Positions 1 to 6,641 of a stretch of DNA of 8,212 nt are shown here, one piece after another (the stretch's first letter is position 1; each line of letters begins with the position of its first letter). The stretch spans positions 1 through 8,212 of the forward strand of contig JALVPS010000499.1 of the NCBI GenBank assembly GCA_027031685.1, read 5' to 3'. The stretch comes from Gammaproteobacteria bacterium (lineage in GTDB: Bacteria > Pseudomonadota > Gammaproteobacteria > UWMA-0217). A model generated the notes under the pieces. That model saw only the letters and a list, made by a program, of their open reading frames with translations. It searched no databases and was not told the origin of the DNA. Made by a program: the position numbers and the translations under genes.

Positions 1-111
1 CATCCCGTCCAGATCCTGTGGTTCAAATTCCCGGCCCCGCCCAAGGGGGTGACGAGCATCGAGTTCCAGATACCCGAGGTCACCCCCTTTGATGTAGAAA
101 TAAAGCAATGA
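1..111 (+). CDS. C-terminal end of an unidentified protein (5' truncated)
   Basis: The window opens inside a reading frame (frame 1) that codes for 36 residues, starting HPVQILWFKFPAPPKG and ending FDVEIKQ, then TGA at 109-111. The hydrophobic and polar residues alternate as in beta strands. The pattern 'W-F-x-F-P-A-P-P-x-G-V' followed by 'P-x-V-x-P-F-x-V-x-I' resembles, from memory, the end of a beta-sandwich domain seen in exported proteins, some of them encoded beside OmpA-like genes. That resemblance is not a family assignment. The stop overlaps the start of the next gene as ATGA, so the two are probably translationally coupled and may act together in the envelope. The N-terminus, any signal peptide and the function lie outside the window. 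Confidence 0.65.
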   Translation, partial: HPVQILWFKFPAPPKGVTSIEFQIPEVTPFDVEIKQ

Positions 112-1025
112 CACGTCGTTTGTCCCTGCCCGTGGCCATCCTGGTGTCTTGCATCGCATCTCTCAGCGCATGCCCCGTGTCGGCCGGGCAGGAGGGTCGA
201 GTCCTCCCGTCGGATGTCCGGGCCCAGAAGGGGCGGCTGCTAGTGGGCGAGATCGGGATCGAAACGGGCTGGCCATGGAAGGAGGTCCGGATCCCGGCGC
301 CCCGCACCACGCCGGACAACCGGAAACAGCCGGAGATTCTGGCGCAGAACACGCAATCCGGCGCCATGCAGGGGAGCCAGCCTGTGCAGGTGGCCGGTGG
401 AGAAGGCCCCGAGCCCGGGGATCCGTATGATTCCCGGGAGGCCCAGAAGAAGGCGGAGGCCGCCCTATTGCGTACAGGCCCCACCGGACCAGGCATTGTC
501 CCGATCGTTTCCTCGACCGAGCCGGTGGTGGCCTCTTTCGACACCATCATAGGCCGAGAGAGCCACATAAGAGACGAGGGGGGCGGGCTCCAGGCCGATG
601 TCATTTCCCTTGACAGGGCCATTTCCGACCTCGATGCCAAGGTGACCACCACGGCCATCATCGTCAACCTGCAAAGCGATATTCTCTTCGATTTCGACAA
701 GGCCACCCTCAAGCCGGCCGCGAAACAGGCGCTGGCCCGGGTAGCGCTGATCATCAGAGAAAAAGGTACCGGCAAGGTCCATATCGACGGACACACCGAT
801 TCCATTGGCAGCGAGGCGTACAATCAGAAACTTTCCGAGCGGCGGGCGAACGCCGTCAAGAGCTGGCTGGTCAGTCACGAGGGGGTGCCGGAGGATCTCC
901 TTGTCGCCAGGGGGTTTGGCGAGACAAGGCCAGTGGCGCCCAATACCCTTGACGATGGCACTGATAATCCAGAGGGCCGGGCCAGAAATCGCCGGGTCGT
1001 CATCACCATCCCAACGGCGGAATAG
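108..1025 (+). CDS. OmpA-family peptidoglycan-binding protein, probable outer-membrane lipoprotein
   Basis: A 305-residue exported protein that probably ties the outer membrane to the cell wall. Residues 1-21 form a signal peptide with arginines at 3-4 and a hydrophobic core. L19-S20-A21-C22 is a canonical lipobox, and Pro at +2 would not retain the protein in the inner membrane. A signal peptidase I site after V24-S25-A26 is the alternative. Residues 27-160 are Pro/Gly/Gln-rich and probably disordered, and 161-179 is a short helical stretch. Residues ~183-302 are an OmpA C-terminal domain: 'DILFDFDKATLKPAA' at 191-205, 'GHTDSIGSEAYNQKLSERRA' at 228-247, and NRRVVI near the end. D231 and R246 match the Asp/Arg pair that binds the meso-diaminopimelate of peptidoglycan in characterised OmpA domains. 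There is no strong Shine-Dalgarno sequence. The ATG overlaps the previous stop (ATGA), so coupling is likely. Codon use is looser than in the genes from 1449 on. The N-terminal part matches no family I recognise. Confidence 0.93.
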   Translation: MTRRLSLPVAILVSCIASLSACPVSAGQEGRVLPSDVRAQKGRLLVGEIGIETGWPWKEVRIPAPRTTPDNRKQPEILAQNTQSGAMQGSQPVQVAGGEGPEPGDPYDSREAQKKAEAALLRTGPTGPGIVPIVSSTEPVVASFDTIIGRESHIRDEGGGLQADVISLDRAISDLDAKVTTTAIIVNLQSDILFDFDKATLKPAAKQALARVALIIREKGTGKVHIDGHTDSIGSEAYNQKLSERRANAVKSWLVSHEGVPEDLLVARGFGETRPVAPNTLDDGTDNPEGRARNRRVVITIPTAE

Positions 1026-1304
1026 GGCGTGCCAGAGTCCCCTGGCGGAGCGGGACGATTGTGTGGAGCGGTCAGGAGCGGCGCCGTGGCGTGGGCTCCG
1101 GATCCCTGTTTGGGGTCGAAGTGGCGGGGGCGTGGGATGTGCGCGACGCGGGCACCAGGGCGCTTCACCACACCATGTCGGTCATTGGGGGGCTGCGGCC
1201 GGCGGGACGGACTGGACGTGAGCCACGAATGGAAGGAGATACGCCTCCAACTGACCGGCCCATACGGGAACCGGCGCGGGAAAGGAGGGGGCGCCACACC
1301 AGCC
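1026..1304. other. GC-rich intergenic stretch without a recognisable gene
   Basis: About 280 bases separate the OmpA-family gene from the AT-rich region upstream of the regulator. Short open frames cross it, including one starting at GTG 1029. Their translations are rich in Gly, Arg, Ala and Pro, show no domain or motif I recognise, and none has a convincing ribosome-binding site. A 5-bp inverted repeat (GCCAG 1031-1035, CTGGC 1042-1046, loop AGTCCC) lies six bases after the OmpA stop. It has no following T-run, so it is at best a weak or factor-assisted transcription end. I see no tRNA, transposon end or repeat array here. Confidence 0.6.
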
Positions 1305-1425
1305 AATAATAAAATTATTAAGAAATAATATACTGCAAATACAAGAACATAAGGTGTAAATATACGGATTCGGCGATGAAATGGAGGCAACCCGCGGAAA
1401 GCGCCACAAATTGTTGATTAAAACG
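1305..1425 (+). promoter_or_regulatory. AT-rich upstream region of the TetR-family gene, with candidate operator repeats
   Basis: In an otherwise GC-rich window this stretch is strikingly AT-rich. It holds AATAAT (1305-1310), ATTATT (1314-1319) and AATAAT (1324-1329), so that neighbouring copies form inverted repeats with 3- and 4-base spacers. A candidate -10 box, TATACT (1329-1334), abuts the last copy, but no good -35 box lies at the usual distance. A second candidate -10, TAAATA, lies at 1357-1362. A short palindrome ACAA-A-TTGT occurs at 1406-1414. TetR-family proteins commonly repress their own gene by binding an inverted repeat near the promoter, which makes this the most likely control region for the downstream operon. 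The exact promoter and operator are inferred. Confidence 0.5.
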
Positions 1426-1448
1426 CTCGCTGGAACTACGCTCCCGGT

Positions 1449-2129
1449 ATGGGCAACAAAACCAAGCAGGTCATCATGGACGTGGCAGAGGCCCTCTTCG
1501 CCACGCATGGCTACGAGGGCACCTCCCTGCGCATGATCACCCAGCAAGCAGGCGTCAATCTGGCGGCCGTCAATTACCACTTCGGCAGCAAGGCGGCGCT
1601 CATGGAGGCCATCTACGAGCGGCGCATCCGCCCCATGAACGAGGAGCGCCTGCGCCGCCTGGACGCGCTGGAGGCGCACCACGGCGACGGCCAGCACCTG
1701 CCCCTGGAGGCACTCGTGGAGGCCTTCATCGCCCCCGCCCTGCGGCTCAGCCGGGAGGGGCGGGGCAACCACTTCATCACCCTGCTGGGGCGCAGCTACC
1801 TGGAGTCGTCGCCCACCCTGCACGCCCAGGTGCGGCGCCTGTTCGACGGCGTGGCCGAGCGCTTCCGCCAGGCCTTCGCCCGCGCCCTGCCGGAGTTGCC
1901 CAGCGGCGAGCTGTACTGGCGCCTGCACTTCATGGTGGGTGTGCTGGCCTATTGCATGACCGGCACGGAGATGATGCGTCTCATCGCCTCCAGCCGCATG
2001 GAGGCGAGCGATGACCCCGACGAGCTGATCACCCGCCTGGTCACCTTCATCAGCCACGGACTGGCGGCGCCGGCCTCGCCGGTGGTGGTGGATGCACCGC
2101 CGCGGCGGGCGGGGGAGGCGCTGCGGTGA
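1449..2129 (+). CDS. TetR/AcrR-family transcriptional repressor, PsrA-like
   Basis: A 226-residue DNA-binding regulator. Residues ~5-52 form the TetR-type N-terminal domain: 'KTKQVIMDVAEALFATHGYEG' (5-24 core), then the helix-turn-helix 'TSLRMITQQAGVNLAAVNYHF' (25-45) and GSKAALMEAIYERR (46-59). The remainder is an alpha-helical ligand-binding and dimerisation domain. The stretch after the HTH, RRIRPMNEERLRRLDALE, resembles the PsrA group, whose characterised Pseudomonas member senses long-chain fatty acids and represses beta-oxidation genes. The ligand here is inferred from the next two genes. ATG 1449 is the only possible start, because an in-frame TAA lies at 1419-1421 and no other start codon intervenes; its Shine-Dalgarno sequence is weak. 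The stop overlaps the fadE start (GTGA), so regulator and enzyme are almost certainly one operon, giving built-in autoregulation if the repressor binds upstream. Specificity as PsrA proper is not proven. Confidence 0.92.
   Translation: MGNKTKQVIMDVAEALFATHGYEGTSLRMITQQAGVNLAAVNYHFGSKAALMEAIYERRIRPMNEERLRRLDALEAHHGDGQHLPLEALVEAFIAPALRLSREGRGNHFITLLGRSYLESSPTLHAQVRRLFDGVAERFRQAFARALPELPSGELYWRLHFMVGVLAYCMTGTEMMRLIASSRMEASDDPDELITRLVTFISHGLAAPASPVVVDAPPRRAGEALR
2111..2118 (+). promoter_or_regulatory. Ribosome-binding site of fadE, deciding a GTG start
   Basis: GGGGGAGG at 2111-2118 lies inside the last codons of the TetR gene, 7 nt before GTG 2126. This strong Shine-Dalgarno match supports GTG as the true start despite the overlap with the TetR stop. 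Confidence 0.8.
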
Positions 2130-4573
2130 GCTGGCTGGTGTGGCCGCTGGGGCTGCTGGCCTTCAGCGCCGCCCTGGCGCGTTTCGAGCTGTCGCTGCGG
2201 CAGTGGCTGGTCATCACCGGCACCGTGCTGTTCGTCACCGCCCTGGTGGGCTGGATGGGACCGGTCAGTGGCCTGCTGTTCGGCGGCACCTGGCTGGCCT
2301 TTGCCGTGTTCGGCCACCTGCCCGAGCTGCGCCGGCGCTGGCTGAGCGCCCCGGCCCTGCGCTGGCTGCGCGGCCACCTGCCGCCCATGTCCGACACCGA
2401 GCGCACGGCCATCGAGGCCGGCACCGTGTGGTGGGAGGGCCAGCTGTTCGCCGGCCGGCCCGATTTCCGCACCCTGCTCAATCTGCCGGCGCCCCACCTC
2501 ACCCGGCGCGAGCAAGCCTTCCTGGACGGCCCGGTGGAGACCCTGGCGCACATGCTGGATGACTGGCGCATCACCCACGAGCTGGGCCGCCTGCCGCCCG
2601 AGGTGTGGGACTTCATGAAGCGCGAGCGCATGCTGGGCATGATCATCCCCGAGGCCTACGGCGGACTGGGCTTTTCGGCCCTGGCCCACTCGGCGGTGGT
2701 CATGAAGCTGGCCAGCCGCAGCATCTCGGCGGCCGTGTCGGTCATGGTGCCCAACTCCCTGGGGCCGGCCGAGCTGCTGCTGCACTATGGCACCGAGCAG
2801 CAGAAAAAGCATTATCTGCCGCGCCTGGCGCGCGGCGAGGAGATCCCCTGTTTCGCCCTCACCGGCCCGGAGGCCGGCTCCGACGCCAGCGCCATCCCCG
2901 ACTACGGCATCGTGTGCTGGGGCGAGCACGAGGGCGAGCGCGTGCTGGGCCTGCGCCTCAACTGGGAGAAGCGCTACATCACCCTCGGCCCGGTGGCCAC
3001 CCTGCTGGGGCTGGCCTTCCGCGCCTACGACCCGGACCACCTGCTGGGCGGGCGGGAGGACCTGGGCATCACCTGCGCCCTCATCCCCACCGACACCCCG
3101 GGCATCGAGATCGGCCAGCGCCACCTGCCGCTCAACGCCGTGTTCCAGAACGGCCCCAACCGCGGGCGGGACGTATTCATCCCGCTGGACTGGGTCATCG
3201 GCGGCCGTGAGCGCCTGGGTGACGGCTGGCGCATGCTCATGGAGTCGCTCTCGGCCGGGCGGGGCATCTCCCTGCCGGCCCTGGCCACCGCCGCCGGCAA
3301 GCTCGCCGCGCGTACCACCGGCGCCTACGCCCGCGTGCGCAAGCAGTTCCACCAGCCCATTGGCCGCTTCGAGGGGGTGGAGGAGGCGCTGGCGCGCATC
3401 GGCGGCCTGGCCTACGCCATGGACGCGGCACGCACCCTCACCACCACGGCCATCGACCGCGGCGAGCGGCCGGCCGTGGTGTCGGCCATCGTCAAGTACA
3501 ACCTCACCGAGATGATGCGCGTGGCCATCAACGACGCCATGGACGTGCACGGCGGGCGCGCCATCTGCCTGGGCCCGGCCAACTACCTGGGGCGCACCTA
3601 CCAGTCCATCCCCATCAGCATCACGGTGGAGGGGGCCAACATCCTCACCCGCAGCCTGATCATCTTCGGCCAGGGGGCCATCCGCTGCCACCCGTACCTG
3701 CTGGAGGAGATGAACGCCGCGGACGGCGCCGACGCCCTGGCGCGTTTCGACCGTGCCCTCACCGGCCACGTGGGGCACATCGTCACCAACGCCGCGCGCA
3801 GCTTCGCCTTCGCCCTCACCAACGGCGACCTGGCGCCAGTGCCGGCCGGCACGCCCGCCGCGCTGCACGACGGCATGCGCCAGCTGCAGCGCTTCAGCGC
3901 CAGCTTCGCCATCGCCGCCGAGGTGGCCCTGGCCACCCTGGGGGGCAGCCTCAAACGGCGCGAAAAGCTGTCGGGCCGCTTCGCCGACGTGTTCAGCCAG
4001 CTGTACATCGGCGCGGCGCTGATCAAGCGCTACAGCGACGACGGCCTGCCGGTGGAGGACCGGCCGCTGTACGAGTGGGGCATGGCGCACTGCCTGTATC
4101 AGGCCCAGCAGGCCCTGGACGGCATCATCCGCCACTTCCCGGTGCGGCCGCTGCGCTGGCTGTTGCGCCTGCTCGTCTTCCCCGTGGGCCGGTCCCGCCA
4201 GCCGCCGGCCGACGATCTGGGCCACCGCGTGGCCGCCCTGCTGCAACTGCCGGGCGAAACCCGCGAGCGGCTCACCACCGGCATCTACCGCAGCCGCGAC
4301 CCGGCCGATCCGGTGGGGCGCATCGAGCACGCCCTGCACCTCACCCTGCACGTCGAGCCCCTGGAGCGTCGCCTGCGCGAGCAGGGCCACGGGCGCCGCT
4401 ACGACGAGACCTGGTCCCGGTGGGCCGAGCGCCTGGCCGGCGAGGGCGTGGTGAGCGCCGATGAGGCGCGCCTGCTGCGCGAGGCCCACGAGGCCATCCG
4501 CCACGCCATCGACGTGGACGCCTTTCCCCCTGATGCCGTGACCGGCGGGTCGGATCGCCATGAAGCCGCCTGA
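2126..4573 (+). CDS. fadE: Membrane-associated acyl-CoA dehydrogenase FadE
   Basis: An FAD enzyme of 815 residues that makes the trans-2-enoyl-CoA in the first step of fatty-acid beta-oxidation, passing electrons to ETF. The length matches E. coli FadE (814). Residues 3-20, 27-44 and 46-62 are hydrophobic and probably anchor it in the inner membrane. Acyl-CoA dehydrogenase domains follow at about 130-515: the N-terminal helical part with MIIPEAYGGLGFS (172-184), the flavin-contacting strand 'CFALTGPEAGSDASAIPDYG' (242-261) with the TxPEAGSDA form typical of FadE, and a C-terminal helical part with RKQFHQPIGRFEGVEEALARI (405-425). E502 in ITVEGANILTRS is the likely catalytic base. From ~525 on lies the DUF1974 extension specific to FadE. 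Translation starts at GTG, coupled to the regulator gene. The last 14 bases overlap the synthetase start. No key residue appears to be missing. Confidence 0.96.
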   Translation: MSWLVWPLGLLAFSAALARFELSLRQWLVITGTVLFVTALVGWMGPVSGLLFGGTWLAFAVFGHLPELRRRWLSAPALRWLRGHLPPMSDTERTAIEAGTVWWEGQLFAGRPDFRTLLNLPAPHLTRREQAFLDGPVETLAHMLDDWRITHELGRLPPEVWDFMKRERMLGMIIPEAYGGLGFSALAHSAVVMKLASRSISAAVSVMVPNSLGPAELLLHYGTEQQKKHYLPRLARGEEIPCFALTGPEAGSDASAIPDYGIVCWGEHEGERVLGLRLNWEKRYITLGPVATLLGLAFRAYDPDHLLGGREDLGITCALIPTDTPGIEIGQRHLPLNAVFQNGPNRGRDVFIPLDWVIGGRERLGDGWRMLMESLSAGRGISLPALATAAGKLAARTTGAYARVRKQFHQPIGRFEGVEEALARIGGLAYAMDAARTLTTTAIDRGERPAVVSAIVKYNLTEMMRVAINDAMDVHGGRAICLGPANYLGRTYQSIPISITVEGANILTRSLIIFGQGAIRCHPYLLEEMNAADGADALARFDRALTGHVGHIVTNAARSFAFALTNGDLAPVPAGTPAALHDGMRQLQRFSASFAIAAEVALATLGGSLKRREKLSGRFADVFSQLYIGAALIKRYSDDGLPVEDRPLYEWGMAHCLYQAQQALDGIIRHFPVRPLRWLLRLLVFPVGRSRQPPADDLGHRVAALLQLPGETRERLTTGIYRSRDPADPVGRIEHALHLTLHVEPLERRLREQGHGRRYDETWSRWAERLAGEGVVSADEARLLREAHEAIRHAIDVDAFPPDAVTGGSDRHEAA

Positions 4574-6446
4574 CACCCCGCGCCCGCCACTGTCCTTCAG
4601 CGGCCCACCGCACGCCGCGGCCACCCGCCGCCGCGGCGGGACCGGACACCCAGAGCCGGGCCTCGACTACTTGCCCGCCGCCGACACCACTACCCTGCCG
4701 GCCATGTTCGCGGCGCGCGTGCGGCGCAGCCCGGAGCGGGTCGCCTACCAGGCTTGGGACCCCGCCGTGCAGGACTGGCGCCGCTACAGCTGGGCCGAGG
4801 TGGGCGCACACGTGGAAAACTGGCGCGCCGCCCTGGCTCGCGAGGGGCTGGCGCCGGGCGAGCGGGTGGCCATTCGCCGCGGCAACGGCTACCCGTGGGT
4901 GCTGTTCGACCAGGCCGCCCTGTCGCTGGGCCTGGTGGTGGTGCCGCTGTACGTGGACGACCGCCCGGACAACGTGGCCTACGTCCTCGACCACGCCGGG
5001 GTGAAGCTGCTCTACCTGCAGGAGGCGGCCCAGTGGCAGGCGCTGGCCGGGCACGCCGACGCGCTGGCCGGCCTGCAGCGCGTGGTGGTCGAGCGCGGCC
5101 TGGAGGAGGCGCCCGCCGACGGGCGGGTGGTGGCCCTGGAGCACTGGCTGGCCGCCCGCGCCGGCGATGCGCCGCCCCATGCCGCCCGCCCCGATGACCT
5201 GGCCACCATCGTGTACACCTCCGGCACCACCGGCCGGCCCAAGGGGGTGATGCTGTCGCACCGCAACATCCTGTCCAACATCCGCAGCGGGCTGCACAGC
5301 GTGGCGGTGTATCCCGGCGACCGCTTCCTGTCCTTCCTGCCCCTGTCGCACACCCTGGAGCGCACCGTGGGCTACTACCTGCCCATCATGGCCGGCGCCG
5401 AGGTGGTGTACGCCCGCTCGGTGGCCGAGCTGGCCGAGGACCTGGCCACCCAGCGGCCCACCCTGCTCGTCTCGGTGCCGCGCATCTACGAACGGGTGCA
5501 CGCCAGGCTGCAGGCCAGGCTGGCCGCGGGCAGCGCCCTGCAGCGGGCCCTGTTCCGGCGCGCGGTGCAGGTGGGCTACCACCACTTCGAGTATCGGCAG
5601 GGGCGCGCCGCCTGGGGGCCGGACCTGCTGCTGCACCCGCTGCTGGACCGCCTGGTGGGGGCCAAGGTGCGCGCCCGGCTGGGGGGCCGCCTGCGCATCG
5701 CCGTGAGCGGCGGGGCGCCGCTGCCGCCGGCCGTGTCGCGGGTGTTCGTGGGCCTGGGGGTGAACATCCTGCAGGGCTACGGGCTCACCGAGAGCAGCCC
5801 CATCATTTCCGTCAACACCCTGGAGCGCAACAAGCCGGAAAGCATCGGCCTGCCGCTCAAGGACGTGGAAGTGCGCATCGGCGAGCGCGACGAGCTGCTG
5901 GCGCGCGGCCCCAACATCATGCTCGGCTACTGGAAGGACCCGGAGGCCACCCGCGCCGCGGTGGACGAAGACGGCTGGCTGCACACCGGCGACCAGGCGC
6001 GCCGGGACGAGGAGGGCTTCCTCTACATCACCGGCCGCATCAAGGAGATCATCGTGCTGGCCAACGGCGAGAAGGTGCCGCCGGCGGACATGGAGTCGGC
6101 CATCGCCGAGGACCCGCTGTTCGAGCAGACCATGGTGGTGGGGGAGGGGCGGCCCTACCTGGCGGCGCTGGTGGTGCTGGATCGCGACCAGTGGGCGCGC
6201 ATCGTGGCCGAGCATCCGGACTTCGACGACCTGGAGGGGCCCGCCGTGCGCGAGTTCCTGCTGGAGCGCCTGCGGCGGCGGCTGGCGGCCTTCCCCGGCT
6301 ACGCGCAGATCCATGCCGTCACGCCGCTGCTGGCGCCGTGGACCATCGAGAACGGCCTGCTCACGCCGACCATGAAGATCCGCCGCAGCCGCATCGCCGA
6401 GCGCTACCGCGAGGCCATCGAGGCCATGTACGCCGGCCACGCCTGA
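4560..6446 (+). CDS. Long-chain acyl-CoA synthetase (AMP-forming, FAA1/COG1022 type)
   Basis: A 628-residue adenylate-forming ligase that activates long-chain fatty acids to acyl-CoA with ATP, supplying substrate to FadE. The family motifs are complete: the P-loop-like YTSGTTGRPKG (219-229), FLPLSHTLERTVGYYLPIMAG (259-279) typical of the long-chain group, SGGAPLP (383-389), QGYGLTESSP (405-414), GWLHTGD (472-478), the hinge ITGRIKEIIVLANGEKVPP (490-508), and the C-terminal catalytic lysine, probably K606, in TPTMKIRR. It looks closer to eukaryote-like FAA1/COG1022 synthetases than to E. coli FadD, so I give no gene symbol. The start overlaps the last codons of fadE. Its Shine-Dalgarno sequence is weak, and the next ATG (Met49) would cut into the conserved start of the domain. 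The first ~35 residues are Pro/Arg/Gly-rich and of unknown role. Chain-length specificity cannot be read from the sequence. Confidence 0.94.
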   Translation: MKPPDTPRPPLSFSGPPHAAATRRRGGTGHPEPGLDYLPAADTTTLPAMFAARVRRSPERVAYQAWDPAVQDWRRYSWAEVGAHVENWRAALAREGLAPGERVAIRRGNGYPWVLFDQAALSLGLVVVPLYVDDRPDNVAYVLDHAGVKLLYLQEAAQWQALAGHADALAGLQRVVVERGLEEAPADGRVVALEHWLAARAGDAPPHAARPDDLATIVYTSGTTGRPKGVMLSHRNILSNIRSGLHSVAVYPGDRFLSFLPLSHTLERTVGYYLPIMAGAEVVYARSVAELAEDLATQRPTLLVSVPRIYERVHARLQARLAAGSALQRALFRRAVQVGYHHFEYRQGRAAWGPDLLLHPLLDRLVGAKVRARLGGRLRIAVSGGAPLPPAVSRVFVGLGVNILQGYGLTESSPIISVNTLERNKPESIGLPLKDVEVRIGERDELLARGPNIMLGYWKDPEATRAAVDEDGWLHTGDQARRDEEGFLYITGRIKEIIVLANGEKVPPADMESAIAEDPLFEQTMVVGEGRPYLAALVVLDRDQWARIVAEHPDFDDLEGPAVREFLLERLRRRLAAFPGYAQIHAVTPLLAPWTIENGLLTPTMKIRRSRIAERYREAIEAMYAGHA

Positions 6447-6454
6447 GCCGGGCC

Positions 6455-6482
6455 ATGACCCCGCGCCCGTGGTGGTTATAAT
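6455..6482 (+). promoter_or_regulatory. Candidate sigma-70 promoter for the fadL transcript
   Basis: A perfect -10 box TATAAT occurs at 6477-6482 in very GC-rich surroundings. ATGACC at 6455-6460 matches the -35 consensus at four of six positions with a 16-bp spacer. Transcription would begin near 6489 and leave a leader of about 150 nt before fadL. It lies just after the synthetase stop, so fadL can be expressed apart from the upstream operon. No terminator is visible between them, so read-through is possible. Confidence 0.65.
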
Positions 6483-6521
6483 GCGGCAGTTTCCAGCCCG
6501 ACCGGAGGAGGGGATCACGAG

Positions 6522-6641
6522 GTGAACCGCCACACCCGAGCAGCCGGCCGCCCTGACCGGCCCGCCCTCCGACGCCCGCCCCCGCTGCCGGGCGCCCGAT
6601 CATCCCGTTCACGCTTCACCAGAGGAGTCTCTGCACAATGA
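6522..6641 (+). CDS. Possible 39-residue leader peptide upstream of and overlapping fadL
   Basis: This frame begins at GTG 6522, with GGAGGAGGGG (6504-6513) 8 nt upstream, the strongest Shine-Dalgarno match in the window. It ends in TGA 6639-6641, overlapping the fadL ATG (6638) as ATGA. The peptide starts VNRHTRAAGRPDRPALRRPP and ends FTRGVSAQ. It is Arg- and Pro-rich, with a PPP-L-P stretch of the kind that slows ribosomes. If translated, it could couple leader translation to fadL. Against this, the composition is what GC-rich noncoding DNA would also give, there is no recognisable domain, and fadL has its own ribosome-binding site. This is an inference from signal placement only. Confidence 0.3.
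   Translation: MNRHTRAAGRPDRPALRRPPPLPGARSSRSRFTRGVSAQ

Noticed and set aside
1031..1046. GCCAG/CTGGC hairpin after the OmpA-family gene as an intrinsic terminator
   Set aside because: The stem is only 5 bp and no T-run follows, so it is not listed as a terminator.
1029..1328. 99-codon + strand frame from GTG just after the OmpA stop
   Set aside because: There is no Shine-Dalgarno sequence, the Gly/Arg/Pro-rich translation matches nothing I know, and its end runs into the AT-rich control region (NNKIIKK), which looks noncoding.
1376..1417. 13-codon frame (MKWRQPAESATNC) upstream of the TetR gene, as a possible leader peptide
   Set aside because: It has no ribosome-binding site and no overlap with the next gene. 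So short a frame is expected by chance.
1949..4624. 891-codon open frame on the - strand opposite the TetR gene and fadE
   Set aside because: It is antisense to two genes with clear family motifs. Its translation is a Gly/Ala/Gln/His/Val/Arg-rich run without domains, as expected when a GC-rich third codon position removes stops from the opposite strand.
6481..6525. 14-codon frame from ATG 6481 ahead of the leader frame
   Set aside because: Its ATG overlaps the -10 box and would lie upstream of the predicted transcription start.
4341..6533. 730-codon open frame on the - strand opposite the synthetase
   Set aside because: Same composition artefact. No motif or ribosome-binding site supports it, and the + strand frame has all the adenylate-forming enzyme motifs.
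6543..6594. GC-rich hairpins in the fadL leader (GCCGG/CCGGC at 6543-6561; CGCCC/GGGCG at 6577-6594) as a riboswitch or attenuator
   Set aside because: Each stem is only 5 bp, such stems are common by chance in DNA this GC-rich, there is no T-run, and I recognise no known riboswitch core.
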